Assembly (NCBI GenBank): GCA_965153455.1 | Contig: OZ234497.1 | Coordinates: forward strand, 558,001-622,000 | Length of the DNA stretch: 64,000 nucleotides | Source: Sphagnum compactum | Taxonomy: Eukaryota > Bryophyta > Sphagnopsida > Sphagnales | Direction of reading: 5' to 3' | Shown: positions 23,091-35,994 of the stretch, piece by piece | Layout: the number at the start of each line of letters is the position of its first letter | Position numbering within the stretch: position 1 is the first letter of the stretch | Program-made: the position numbers and the translations under genes | Notes under the pieces: model-generated | Seen by the model: only the letters and a program-made list of their open reading frames with translations | Database searches by the model: none | Told to the model about the DNA's origin: nothing

Positions 23091-25045
23091 CTAAGGTTGT
23101 TGTAGGGATGCTACAACTTTCTTTTTGGCTTGCATTTGAACCTTGGCTCGCTGTTGGGCTTGTTTCAATGTGGATGTTATTGAACCAAGGTTCACACCCC
23201 TATATCCAAGAAGGTCAACTTGCATACCTACCTTGAAGTTGTGACAAAATTTGTCTCCGACCTCTCTAATTACTAAGGATGACCAAGCTACAATGAAATT
23301 GGTTAGTTGTTGTTTTATAAGTTCTCTTTCAACTAATATTTCAATTGTAGTCAACATTATAAATGTTTTTTTACTTTCTTTTCTTGTTTTTCTTTCCTTC
23401 CGTTTTCTCTAATCTGTTTTGCTACTTCCCTATCCATTGCCTTTTGTCGCATAATCTTCAAATATTCTTCTGAAGTTACAACGTGGTTTTGAGAATAATC
23501 CATTAATGGTTCTCTTCCATTGATCCTTCTTGCAAGTAGATGTGGCAATGACAAATTGTGACACCCCTGTGCCAATGCCACTTGAGTTGAACTCTCAAGA
23601 TTTCTAAACTTTGTAATTTCATCCAATGAAGGTTGTGCCAAATTTTCAACCATGTTTTCTGACTTTATTATAAACACACGGTTAGTGACTATAGGAATTT
23701 TAGGCATGTTCACATAATACCTAATTTGATCTTCAAATAGACCAACAATTGGGATTTTATTGTTGAACTTATTTTGATGAGCTTTTCTGCAGTTGTATGT
23801 TCTGTCCATTTTTGTTCACCATCCTCTTGCTTTGATTATTCTTTTTCCTTAACCTAATTCTGCAATGTGTACAAAGTACTAAGGCTAGTTTTTAAATCCA
23901 TGGCCCGAGGGTTAAGTGGCCAAATCCCTATACCTTTGAACCTTGACATGATATTTATTCTTATAAATGTTAGGTCTAATGTTTTGTCTACCCACCTTGC
24001 CAATGCTATCTTATCTAGTTCTGTGTAATTCCTCCTAACCATTGTTGTGTCTATTTCCTTTCTAAAAGTGATATTGAAAGGTTTGAAGCAAATCACATTC
24101 AAAGGCTAAAATGCATGAGATGTATGCAAAGGTAAAGTAATCATATCCAACCCAAACTCTTTAGTTTGTTCAATTGCTTCAAAGGGTCACATGGGATCAA
24201 TGCCCACCCAAGATGAACATATGCCTATGAGATATTCCATTTGGTATAGACCTTTTGAAAAAAGACAAAAATCCTTTGAAAAGGAAGGTAATCATCCATG
24301 CCTTCGATTGCATAGCCATTCAAGTTCCTACTTTGCAAAGTTATATGTAGTCATCACATATCCTCTTTCCTTTAAATATGTAGAACCTTAGCAGTGATGT
24401 TCTTGTTGCATTGACCACATAATTAATAATCAACCACTACTTGGATTTTGGGATAATGCTATACACCCAGTGTGAATTTCGTTTTGCAAGAACCCTTGCT
24501 CCCAATTATCTTATCGCTTAAATGATTGTTTCATAAAATTTCAGTTATGTTTTGTAACATAATTGTGTTTGTTGTAAACGGACTATAAATTAGAAGCTTT
24601 GGTATAATTGAATTGTCAGCCTTTGTGCCAGCTAATATTGAATCCCTTAGCTTGATGAATATTGAACTCAGCATGTCTCCTTTTGAACCACACCACCATG
24701 AAATTCCTGGTACCCCTCCTTGAAAAGATGTTGGCCTTGTTTGAGTTAGTTTTACCACTTTCATTTTTAATTGTTGTAGGCTAATTGATAGCCCTACTTC
24801 CTACATAGACAAAACCCAAACAACTATAGTTTGATCTTCTTATACTATTAGCACGCTTATTAGTCCAGGTTTCTTGGATCTTGTTTTCCCATACAAATGA
24901 TCAGACAATGAAATAAAAGGTATGTGTCCAATGCTTACTTGCCTTCTTCAATAAAGTAGTCCCATTTTCAATTGCATCCATAGCCTCTTCTAATGTTTCA
25001 TTGGTCCATTTGCTTCTAGTGATCAGAAAATTACATCTATTGATT
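23091..25045 (-). pseudogene. Dead pogo/Tigger-like DDE_1 transposase
   Basis: The whole protein can be followed down the minus strand in fragments. An N-terminal Psq-type helix-turn-helix reads KWTNETLEEAMDAIENGTTL, followed by KASKHWTHT. A Tc5/CENP-B-like DNA-binding part reads SLQQLKMKVVKLTQTRPTSF, then GGVPGISWWCG. The DDE_1 core opens with RVLAKRNSHWVYSIIPKSK, then WLIINYVVNATRTSLLRFYI, and closes with EFGLDMITLPLHTSHAF, PLNVICFKPFN and GIGIWPLNPRAMD. A charged C-terminal tail lies at 23357-23809 (EPLMDYSQNHVVTSEEYLKI). Several in-frame stops, such as TAG after PKSK and TAG in SHAF*PLN, and multiple frameshifts make it inactive. The order and motifs fit Tc1/mariner-superfamily pogo-like elements of plants. 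Terminal inverted repeats and the TA target duplication were not located. Nearly all fragments keep the same order, so it decayed in place. Confidence 0.9.
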
Positions 25046-26400
25046 TTTTAAAAAAAATTTGCTAGTTCATGTCCAAAAGATGGTGGGACATTCTCCTTGT
25101 ATTGGCTTGGCTTCTCCTATAGTCCATGTTGCCTCCTATGAGGTACATTGATCATCATGATGTAGATCCCCCTGGTCCCAACCTCCAGCACGTTGGGGGT
25201 GTGTTATTTAGCCCTACAAGAGGTACAAACTTGAATTTTTTGTATTTTGCCCAACTCTCAAGGAAGTATGACAAGTCAAGGTATGTCTGAAATGCATATA
25301 TCTCTAGTTGCTGGGAAAAAGTTATTAATGCATAGAATTGTTCAAAGTCATCCCAAACTAAATATAAGCAGTAGGTGTGTACAAGCTACGATTTTTTGGA
25401 GTTGAATAGAATTTGTTTATCTTATGACTACCTAGATTGTATTTTTGAATTATAGATTTTTGCACCCAATGATAATATAAAAACTTTTTGAACTTTTGGT
25501 TGTAAAGCTGATCTATTGCAAGCTTTCTTAGTTGTCCCTCTCCATCCACCCCTAAATCTTGAGTGCCTATCTCTTCTTTGATAGCACTAGAATATAATCC
25601 TTGATGTTCAAGTTGTTGTAAATGTTCTTTGGTTACTTTATTATTTTGATTTTGCTGATCTACCTCTAGTTCTTATAGCTTTTCTTTGGCTATTCAAAGA
25701 TGCCTTCCTCATTCTGATTGAATGCTAGGATTTTTGTTTTTGATCTAAAACTTTCTACAACTCTGATGTTACTTTCCTTTTGTTGGTTTAACCCATATGC
25801 TCTTAAAATGTTGAAGAAAGATTTCAAACTATTTCTTTCACAATTTGGAAGCTCTAACATGTTGAAAGAATTTTTGCTTGTGAATTTGAAAGATAGATGA
25901 TGAATCCAAACCTTGCACCATAGCCTTATGAATTTGGGGAGAAATCAAAAGTCCTTCCTAATTAGGGTGTAGCTACTGTTTTTGCATTGGATTCTTGTAA
26001 ACCCTAATCCTTGTCTATGATTAGTTGTGTGCTATTTAACATGACCTTTGCAACCCATCACCAAACTAATGATGCTCATTTTAGAGTGCATTCCAATTGC
26101 CTATGATCAAACACTCATCCCCACCCCAAACTTGAGGCTGCTATAAAATTGAACCATTTTTTTCTCATGACCAACCATTAAAAGTACCCCTCATGTTCCT
26201 TCCCCCGCCCCCCCCCTTTGCATAATGAAAATCAACTCATGGCCCATCGCTGAACTAGTGCATTGTACGTTTAACAATTTTTTTTACAAATGTACCCACC
26301 TAAATCCCAAATACCAAATGCTTAAATTTGATGGCTGGTCACCAATATGAAAAACATAGAACAATGTTTTTCTCAACCAAACATTTTGTAATGGGCTAAA
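25046..26400. other. 5' flank of the transposase relic, no intact gene
   Basis: A coding-like minus-strand fragment at 25358-25549, extended upstream by KEHLQQLEHQGLYSSAIKEE, may be an N-terminal part of the same element. Otherwise it is AT-rich with no gene. A C-rich run is at about 26204-26217. Confidence 0.45.
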
Positions 26401-26574
26401 AAGACAATGCCTGGAAGCCATTTTTTGTTCCAACATAGGTTAGTTGCTGCATTACATGGGTGCTCGGTGACCAGCCTCTGTTTGGTGGCAGGCCAGTTAC
26501 CCTACTGGCTCTAATAGTAGTGGGATGATTTCTTTTCATTTTTCCCTGATTCCCGATGTGTTCCCCCAATGTTC

Positions 26575-26852
26575 CCTTTAAGTTCCCATGAGGTTCCCAA
26601 TATGTTCCCAAACTTCCCGATGTGTTCCCCAACATATTCTCCATAGCACCTCACTTTTATCCCATATGCTTTGGCAAATGTTGTCCTCCTTTCACCTATG
26701 TACGTACCTGGGCCAAAGGAAATAAACTACACGCTTCAAAACCAAAACTCTAATGTGGGGATTCCACATAGTATCATTTTTATTGAGTGATGGGCCAATG
26801 AAATTGGCTGGTTGCAAAAAAAAAAAAATTGAACTGGGGAGGCACCTTATCT
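26575..26852. repeat. Dispersed repeat, copy 1 (with a TTCCC minisatellite)
   Basis: A run of 'gttccc' words every 13-17 bases (26540-26640) is followed by 'cacttttatccc', 'gcaaatgttgtcctcctttc' and, at 26788, 'gatgggccaatgaaattggc' plus an A-run and 'ttgaactggggaggc'. The same words in the same order and orientation occur at 62018-62158 and 62806-62872. 'caaatgttgtcctcctttca' is also found at 52665-52686. Confidence 0.75.
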
Positions 26853-27227
26853 AATTAATAGGAGAGCGTGTTGAAGATGTTTGATTTGTACTGTTGAGGG
26901 TGGGCATTGTTTTGTCTTTCTTTCTTGTTTTTGGGTTAATGTCGTTGTAGTTTTCTAAGCGTTGCTCCTTCTTGTTCGCTTGGCTTACTATCGTGACCTT
27001 TCATAGACGTTATTGCATCGTTCTCGTGGCACTGATCTTGTTGAACGATCCAACCATGACCAATGTTCAACAACAACAACCACTACCACAACAGCAGCAG
27101 CAACAAAAGTCATCAACCGAAGAACCTGCCCGTGCAAGTCACAGCTGCTCATCGGCCACATTGCAGCAGAGCTGAGAGTAGTACTCCAAACAACAACACC
27201 GCTCGAGCAGCAGCAAGCTACAGCAAA
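26853..27227. other. Former promoter and leader of the ARR pseudogene
   Basis: A CAA/CAG-rich leader (27066-27110) precedes the former start codon. Its retention shows that this is a duplicated locus rather than a retrocopy. Confidence 0.5.
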
Positions 27228-29913
27228 ATGGAACCAGCTGATGATTTCCCAGGCTCAGGCTTGCGAATACTCGTCATGGATGATGGTCCCATATGCCTTG
27301 CAATTCTACCAAAGATTTTGCGGCAATGTTCCTATCAAGGTGGGTGTACAGCCTGCTTCTGATATGCATGATTGCCACATGCCAATTTTCTCCTAGCTTT
27401 TTGCTTTCACTTTCTCCAAATCCTCATGTTTAAGCCAGAAGTCATGAGAAGCACATACGATACATCCTTGCTACATGTGGAAGAAGTTCTAGTTCCTGCC
27501 TTCTTCTGCAATGTTTGTGAACTTTGGCTTGTCAATGATGTTGATTGCTCTCTATGTGTGGGTGTGTGTGTGTGTGTGTGTGTGTGTGTCTCTCTCTCTC
27601 TCTCTCTTTGTTTTTGCAGTGATGACATATGGGAGTTACTGAGAAAAGGCAAAGACAAGTTTGATCTTGTTCTCAGTGATGTGTACATGCCAGACATGGA
27701 TGGATTCAAGATTCTTGAGCTTGTGGATCTTGAGATGGACCTTCCTGTCATAAGTAAACTTTTCTCAATCTCACACATTGAACCCAGCTGTGTGTTGTTG
27801 TTGTGCTGGCTTGCCATATATATATATATATGCAGCCCACAAGATCAACCACATTTCTTGTAATCTTCTAATTGCAAGAGGAATTGGCATTTACCTATTG
27901 TAGCAAGAATTGTTTTGTCAGTGATATTGGGAATGGAGAGGCAAGTGTGGCAACGAAAGCAATCACGCATGGTGCATGTGATTTCCTCCTGAAGCTGATT
28001 CAGATTGAGGAGTGGAGGAACATCCAGCAGCATGTAGTAAGAAAGTTGAGGACTAGTGAACCTGGCAAGGGCTCAGAGCATTCAGCCAGCTTTGAAGATG
28101 GTGGTGAGAGACATAAACAAGGAGGTGGGGCTGATCAAGATATTGATGATGCATATAATATATTGATGAGCTACCAATACAACTGATGGTATGTGGAGAA
28201 AGTTGAAGAAGAAAGAAGTGAAAGATGAAGAAGAGGACCTTGAGCAGGAGGAGAATAATAATAACAATAATGTTGATGACCATTCCATGCCAAAGAAGCC
28301 CCATGTTGTTTGGTCTGTTGATCTGCATCAGTAGTTAGTGAGTGCTGTCAACCAGTTGGGAATAGATAGTAAGAGCTTCTTCTCCAAAAATCCTTGTTGG
28401 TTTAACAATTTTGTGCAATTGTTTTCCTTTTGTAATTTTGGCATGGTGTCAATGTGGTTAAAAAAATGCCCTCTGTCTCAAGTTGTTACAGCCAACGGAA
28501 TTGGTTTTTTTTTCTTGAAGAGCCTAAGCACCATTGTCTATTCCTTGTTTTCAATGAGATGCATGTGGGGAGTTGTTATTTTCCACAACTTACTTGGTCA
28601 TATGTCGGGACTTTGTTGTTCTGTATCATGATCTCTTGTGTTGTGGTTATTGTTGCTGCAGAAATATTGGCTTTACCTCAAAAGATTAAATGGCGTTGCA
28701 AGCCAACCAAACAATCTGAGTGTGTCCTTCGGTGGTCAAGATCCAGGATATATGGTGGTTTGATTGGCGTCAATGAGATGTTGGATTGTAGGACATGAGT
28801 AACAGATGGACATCTATAGCACAAACCATAGCAGCTTTGCATCATGCGAACATGGTAGCTAGGTTAGGAGGAGCATTGAGTGGGATGGTGGGAGTCTCTA
28901 GTCCCCTAGATCTGTCTTTTCTTGGCTCAAATTGCTGCTTTGCAAAGTGTCCCTTTGCCAAGACTGCAAATGAATGGGTCTTTGCCAGGCAGTCAAGCTG
29001 CCTTACTGCAAAACCTTTCAGGAGCTCTTGACTTTAACCCTCTTCATCCATCGCATCTTCTCTCTCGGATGAACCTGCTAGGTCAATAGGATGATTTGCC
29101 AAGCCTGAAAGTCATGCAGCAGCAATTGGGCATCAGCTCACTTGGAGGAGGTGGAGGATCGACCATGAACCTACTACCTCAAGCAACAGGAATTCTCAGA
29201 CCGCTGGCTAGGCAGGCCCAATGCCTAACTTGGTGGGGGTGATCCCTAGCACTACCATTGGGTTTTTGAATACATGCCATAGTAGCAGGGAATTTGGCAG
29301 CTGCTCATCACTTTCAAATGCTTTGGATTCTCTGACATGGTCATCAATCACTGAGATTCAAAACTTGAGCTTTGTTGGATGTTCTGGTTCCTCAGGTTGC
29401 AGCTTTCAGGCCTCAGTTATGTCCTCAAAAACTGGACTTGGATCCGAGGGTTTGAACCAAACAAAGAGAATGTGCATGACAACTTATGAATATGCATTGA
29501 GTCATGTAAGTCCAGAGCTTGGCCAAAGCAGTCAGCCTGGGTGGCTGGGATCTCCTCAAGGTCTGGACCCTAGTGAGGTTAAAGATGGCTTAAACCCTAA
29601 TCAAGTGTCTTCACCAACCCAACCCCTTCTCTTGCAATTGTCTCATTGGGCAGATGAGTATATAGGAGTAGTAGCCATGGCACTGGCAGTATAGCAATGA
29701 ATGTTCCTTTAAGTTTAGCACAAGTGGGACGAGAACTAAAGCCCCTTTGTCAATGGTGCTCAAGTTCTTAGTGAGCAGGCTATGACTAATTGTGACTATA
29801 AATTTGTGAAGGAGGAGCAAGCCTGGGGCAACAACTCCATGTGCACCAAGATGGGTGGCAGTTTGATCTCAAACAAAACAACATTACAGGAGCTTTTCAA
29901 CTGCTATTTGAAG
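27228..29913 (+). pseudogene. Type-B response regulator (ARR) pseudogene with introns
   Basis: Exon 1 (27228-27339) encodes the start of a receiver domain: GLRILVMDDGPICLAILPKI, then LRQCSYQ. Exon 2 (27620-27753) keeps the phospho-acceptor Asp ([19 protein letters not shown]) but has lost bases near its start, so normal splicing runs into a TGA. Exon 3 (from 27922) reads GEASVATKAITHGACDFLLK; the usual Pro after the conserved Lys is Leu. The GARP DNA-binding region reads KKPHVVWSVDLHQ, then TAG (28332-28334), then LVSAVNQLGID. The exon for GARP helices 2-3 is missing, while its last part, KYWLYLKRLNGVASQP, is present from 28662. C-terminal text continues (LPRLQMNGSLPGSQAALLQN, GALDFNPLHPSHLLSRMNLL) to TAG at 29911. 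Type-B ARRs are nuclear cytokinin-response transcription factors; this copy cannot make one. Introns and leader are retained. Confidence 0.88.
27558..27607. repeat. Compound (TG)n(TC)n microsatellite in the pseudogene intron
   Basis: About 17 TG units are followed directly by about 12 TC units inside the first former intron. A short (TA)n run lies at 27818-27832 in the next intron. Confidence 0.95.
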
Positions 29914-31231
29914 TAGGTACATCATCACATTTTATAATCACCTTTCACACACTATGGCAAGGTTATAGTGAAATTTGTATCAAGTTTGGGAAGTAAACTG
30001 ATGATACAATTTGATCAGTGAGACAAAATAGGGTAAATGAAACAACAATGCATGCTGCAGCATAATTAAGTAGTATTGAAAAGGTACTAGCAAGGTGATG
30101 TGACAGATTGGGATTGATCACTCAGTATTCTTTTTCACTAGTTATAATGCTTAAACTATGCTTTAAAGCACTGGTGGTAGTCCTTTAAAAAGTGCTTTTG
30201 GATACTCATTAAACTCATTTCAAATTTATCATCAATTGAAAATGTGAGGTTCATTGTGGCTCAAACTCAAACCCCATGTACATTCTTCTGCCCTAAGTTT
30301 TTCTGGCTTCTTGTTTCTTGTGTGGTACAGTCACATTAGGGAATGGGATCATTGGAGGCTGACTTGGTGAGTGATGGCTATCCTTTGGGCCTGAAGTGAC
30401 CATCAAGGACAAAGTTCAGATGAGACTTGCATAAGCTCGGAAGTTAGCTTGGATGTATAAGGGGAAATCTGGCTGTACTGTAAGTAGTCAAGGTGTGTTA
30501 TATGAGGTGACAGCTCTCAAAGGCAGATGCCCAACTTTTGATGCTCCCTTTTTGTGACAGGAAGGGATCAGACATTGTATCATAGAAAGAAGGCAAGAGG
30601 ATGGGAAAAAGAGAGTTTTTGCATAACTGGAAAGTTTGTCTCTGTTGAGCTCATGCAATTCTTTTTTTGGTGAACAATGGGCAGTCTTGTGTGAGCATTG
30701 CAGCAGGGAGAGTGGTGTTTGCATTACAGGTTCAGAGTGGAGGAACAACATAGGAAGGATGAACAATTTTTGGACATGATTTTGATCCATGACAGTGGAC
30801 CTTTACCAAAAATTTTAATTCAAAACTTCTGGTGGGCAACAACAGGACAGATAATATTAATGTTGTACTTGTGCCCCAACTTTTGTGTAAGTCTGTGCCA
30901 TCAGTGACAATGGATTGTTGCTCTCAAAATGTTTTGTTGTTTTTGAAGTCAGGTGGAGCCCTTATTCAGCAAGACATGTTCATCATTAGCCTGATCCTTG
31001 ACACTAATGGGTTCTTTGTTTTCTATGATTGCAGCTTGATCACCTCACAGAGGATGAGGGGAAGAGGGCCCAATTGGGATTTAAACACCCAACTGCCTGG
31101 CGCTAGTCTTACCCTTTGCCACCAGAGTAGCTGAATGTCCTCAGTGGTCATCATTTCAGAAACAGTTTTCTCTGCTTTTGCTGGTATGTCCTTAAGCTGC
31201 AATTTGTGAAAGGAGATTTTCAAAACAAAAT
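29914..31231. other. Intergenic, no gene seen
   Basis: Open frames here are short and carry no recognisable motif. No supported feature. Confidence 0.55.
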
Positions 31232-31395
31232 GCTATAGAGAGCACTGTTGGGTGGGTACTTGCTTTGGCAGGTAAGAACCATTGGTTCCGATTCCACTTC
31301 ATGAGAACCAAATCAAAATTCAGTCTGATTTTAGGAATCAGAAAACAAACCAAACCCAGAACTAGGTTTCTGGTTCTATTTAGTTGTGGAACCAG
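31232..31395. mobile_element. Fragment of a small repeat family with a GTTGGGTGGGTA end
   Basis: It starts 'gagcactgttgggtgggtac' and continues with 'ggttccgattcc', 'ggttctatttag' and 'ggaaccagaatc' words. The start resembles the left end of the element at 62172 and the reverse of the sequence at 1240-1290. No matching second end was found here. Confidence 0.4.
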
Positions 31396-33829
31396 AATCA
31401 AGATTTCATAATTAAGAAAAGCCAGAATGAAAGAAATGCCCACAAAAGAAATCCACAACCCAATGTTAAGAACTTTGTGAAACACACAACAATACTAGTG
31501 AAAAACAAGGGATATGCATCTGTTTTGCCCATGCAAATAGGGCATAGAAAAAGGCACAAATCTTTTCCTTCTGCTACAATCAACCTAGATCATATAGAAA
31601 GAATTCAACAAAGCAACTAAAGAGAATTTCTGCTGGCTAAAGAGTGCCTTAGTGTCATGCACATGAAGATTATTCTTGAACCATACAACTAAAGCCCTTT
31701 GTAGAGACTAGCAACATTTCCTTGGCCCTTGAAGTCTAGTCTCATCCAAAGGTAATACATTACATGAACAATAACAAACACTAAACATAATCATTGAACA
31801 TGATGATGGAGAGCTTCACATGTAGAGCTAGACGTTACGTGAGCTGAATAAAATTGAAGCTCTGCATAGGCCAATAGCATTTCATGAGTCCTTGAAGCAC
31901 CGCTACCACAAAATCATGGTTTTGATGCTAATATTTTCAAAAATGGTTTCAGTCAGAATTGATTATTTGTTTTTTTACACAAAATTTGATCAAGTTTGTG
32001 CTAACTAAAACGATTGAACTACTAGTTGATGTAACAAAAATAATAATAATAATTCAATTATTTATATATATATATATAGACAAACATGTCGAAAACATCA
32101 TCACCCCAAACCCACAATGCCAATGCCCACTTTTTGAATTTTATCATGTATTTAGTTAATTTTGAACTTTTGAAAAGTACAAAACTAACAATTGACCATT
32201 TGAAATGTTGAAAATAAACTTTGATTGTGAGGCCACCAAATGATGCAACAATATATATATATATAGTTTTTCTAAATTTTCACATAATAAACTTATTGTG
32301 GAATTAGATAGTTTCATAAATTGATTTCAAGTCTTTAATTTCAATATTTTATTCAATTAATTTATAATAATCCCATTGAAATTTATAATATTTCTTAATT
32401 TCAAATTGTTGGAAAAATTTATATTAAATTCAAACTTTTCCTTCAAAAAATTTAATATAAATTTCTAAATTAAATGATTTGGGTTTTAAATTTGAACATG
32501 TATATTTAAAAATTATATCCAATTTATTTCAACTCTGCACCTCACATGGTGACACAATAACAAGAAATGTTATTGCAAAATATACAAACATACATAGACT
32601 TTTAATTTCATGCATTATAACCTTATTATATAATAAGGTAATTCAACAATTCAATTGATAAAAAAGTGTCCTCAAATTTCATTATTTTATTTAATTCATT
32701 TTTATAGGAATTCATAGTTTTTTTGAAATTGTTATTGTATTTTAATTTCAAAGGAAAAAGGTGTTACATTACTTTAAAATAATTATTTCATAAAAAAGTG
32801 TATTTTTAACCTCAATGATCTAAGTTATAAATTCAAATATAAGTTTTTAATTGCATCCTATTTATTTATTTATGTATTAGTAAGTATAACATCTTCAATT
32901 TCACATGCCAAATCACTACATTAAAAAATATTTTTATTTCATCCATAAATTCAAGTATAATATTTTATTATATTTTATTGATCTTACAAGGGAATGAATT
33001 TATTTCTGAAATTAAATAATTCAAATTCAATTACTTATTTCATTTTTAAAATTTAAAATTATTTTAATCTCATATTTAAAGACATTACATTAATCCAAAA
33101 ATTGTAATGTAATTTTATTATAATATTTGGCAATTATGTAGTTATGTAATGACATTAATTAATGTAATAATTATATTTATCAAGTTCAATAACATTTTTG
33201 CACCCTTGTTTTAGTAATTGAGTTCTTGAAAAATAATGCATAATTTTTTGTTAAATTGTATTGCCACATGAGCCATGATCTTGTATTGATGATATCCATG
33301 AGACTTTTTGAAGTTTGGAAAAATGCAATAACATCTCGGCAAATTGCAATTGCCTCCTTAATGGCATTCAAATTATTTGTGTAATGAACAATGTTGTTGT
33401 AGATGGAGAAATAATTCTAAGAGAGATCCTTTATACTCCTTGATTGAGTACTCTCAAACCAATTTGCAACCATGCCAAGAGTTTAAATTAAGTTAAAATA
33501 AATTTCATTTTCTTTTTTTTAATTTTCTCTTTTAGGAGAAATTTTGCCAGTTTAGGAAAAGAAAAAAAGAAAAAGAAAAGGTTGCATGCAATACAAGGTT
33601 TAATAATTTAAAAATGGTTGCAATAAAAGGAAATGTAGGAGAAGGGCTTATCTTGAGAATCTTTCAGGAAAACAAGGTCCATGGCTTTGAAGCCAATAGG
33701 TAGTTTGAGCCGAAGGTATCAAGAACCTTGGAATGTAGGAAAGATACTCCTTTATTTTTACTTAATAAACTTGATGTTGGGTGTTTTGTAATTTGTTTGC
33801 CAAGTGATGGGATGGCCTACTAGCTTGCC

Positions 33830-34034
33830 TCAATCATTATGCCATGGAAGGCCCATGTATCAGGGCATTACACCCCAGAACCAAGCACTCCTTACACAAC
33901 ACTTTGAGTTGTTTTTAAAGTTTTAGTTGCAAGATAATGTAGTTTCAACAGACGTGATTTTTCATAAGTGATCCTCATCTCTCATGAGAGCATGAGAAGG
34001 TGTAATGCCCTGCTGCCATGGCGTTATTACACCC
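33830..34034. repeat. Foldback sequence around 'ggcattacacc'
   Basis: gggcattacacc (33863-33874) is matched in reverse complement by ggtgtaatgccc (33999-34010), and a second attacacc follows at 34026-34033. ccatgg lies outside both arms. This makes nested hairpins of about 35 and 150 bases. Confidence 0.5.
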
Positions 34035-35834
34035 ACCAAAACTTCTTCGATTATGATGATGCCCTCGGTGGAACCCTTAAAAGATATGTAAAGCCCTCTA
34101 CAGCTTAGCAAAGACCTTATGCTATGTTACCCATCCTCAACATGGACAAAGCCATATTATAGAGATTTTTAAGCTTAAGGGAAGCTTGTGCTGGCTACTG
34201 AAATTCAGTTAAAGGAGCTAGAGGAAAAGAGAGATTGCCATGCTTCAACAATTGCAATAACTTGGTCCTTACAATGAATACAGAGGACCACTTTAACCAA
34301 AAGACAAGTCCATTATAGGATGGGGCACTTCAAAGTTCCAGGGTTTTTTTCTTTTTCTTTTTTTTCCTCACAATTTGGTGATCTCAAAAAAAAATTCAGA
34401 ATTATACCCAAAATACCAAATTTAGTCAAATTTACACCTAAAATACAAAGCTTTCCCCACTTTTTTGTGAAAAAAAGTGACAATTTTTTATACCCAAAAC
34501 ATCACTGTTTCAAACTGCTGCGGCTTTCCATCCATCTGGCCTTCACAGTTTTATGAAGGATTGCTGCCTTACCCAAATGCACTCCACTTCTTATTGAGTT
34601 CTCTCAACCCTTAAAGGTCTGGAAAATTAGTCGGATTTCCGTGTAAATTTGCACTGTCCCTACCTTTAGGGGTTAAGGGCCATTGTGCCTGTTTGGAAAT
34701 TTTGGCTCACCCAAATTCCTCACAAGTTTTATGGGGCACAATGGCCTGTACCGGGCACATTCCACAATACATAACTGGTTGTTAGGAGGCGTGGTAGCCT
34801 ACCAGTGGACGACTGCATGCAAGTTATAACTCATAACTCGCATTTGCTTTAGCATCCTGATGTGCCATTGGTCTGCTGCCATAACTCCTTACTGCAGACA
34901 ACCAGTTTTATTCGATAATCTTCTCAAGCTGCCTGGTTATGCGACATATTCTCGCCATGAGTGTGGCTCGATTATTATGTGTATAACCCAGCAACTCCCG
35001 CCCAGTTAGGTACTTCTTAATAGCTTCTGTTCACCCTAGGGAATCTTGCAACCCTAATTGCTGGATTCACAAGCCCCTAGATTTCCAGTCTTTGGACAAA
35101 TTAAGTTAACCACAGAGCTAGGTGTACCCATCCGTAAACCAGATCATGCCCAGATCATGCCAATAAACATTGCCTCACATATATACTTTTTGATCAAAGT
35201 CCAAAATGCTTTTCTAAATGCTTTTTATAGTTCACAAAAAAGGTGAAGAACCTGAAGTTGCACAACCATGATGATTTTTGGCAGAGATATAGAAGTGAAG
35301 GATACATGTACTAGTAATGTGGAAAGTGTGGACGATGTGCAAATACTATTAGCACAAGTTTCAAAATGTGTATAAACACCAAAAATCAACTAAAGATGGT
35401 AGAAAAAAAATGTTTACCATTCCAATAAGCAATTTTAATCCCCACAATCCATCATTGTAGTTGTGACTTTTATTGCATTCATATGGTCAGTTCAAAAGAC
35501 TTTCATTGGAAAAATGAAGGTATGGTTAGAGCTTTCAAACAAAAATCATCCTATAAAATTTTATTCAAAGGAAAAAAATGTTTTTTTAGCTTTTTGTCAT
35601 TCAAATTTTTCAAAATTTCATGTCTTGAAAGCAACTCCATTGATGTTCAATTTGTGTAGCCATGCGTTCAAAACCTTTTTGAGTGCAACAATCATATTGA
35701 GTGGGATCCTAAAAAATTATTAAAGCCTAGAAAAAATGCACATTTTCCCAAGGCCTTGAAGATCCTTGGAAAAACCTAATGAATGCAATTTGATTGTTGT
35801 TACATGTTTATAATTAGCTAGATAGTTTGATTAG

Positions 35835-35994
35835 TCTAGGTGAGTTGCTATTAATGGTCTCCCAACTATTTGTCGTCCTAGTTTTAGTTTTATGGGTTGG
35901 GTTGGGTTCAAAAAAATTAAATAACTAAAATTTGAATGTAAGAATTATTTTTGTGAATCACATATTGAACACCATTGGAGATACTCTAAAGGGC
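35835..35994. mobile_element. Truncated relative of the MITE at 46014-46362
   Basis: 'gttgctattaatggtctccca', 'agttttagttttatgggt' and 'cacatattgaacacc' follow the right half of the MITE at 46 kb in the same order. The left end is absent, so only a right-hand part remains. Confidence 0.65.

Noticed and set aside
26396-26644. 82-residue Gly/Asn-rich minus-strand open frame
   Set aside because: The repeated 'ttcccaatgtg' words explain the composition.
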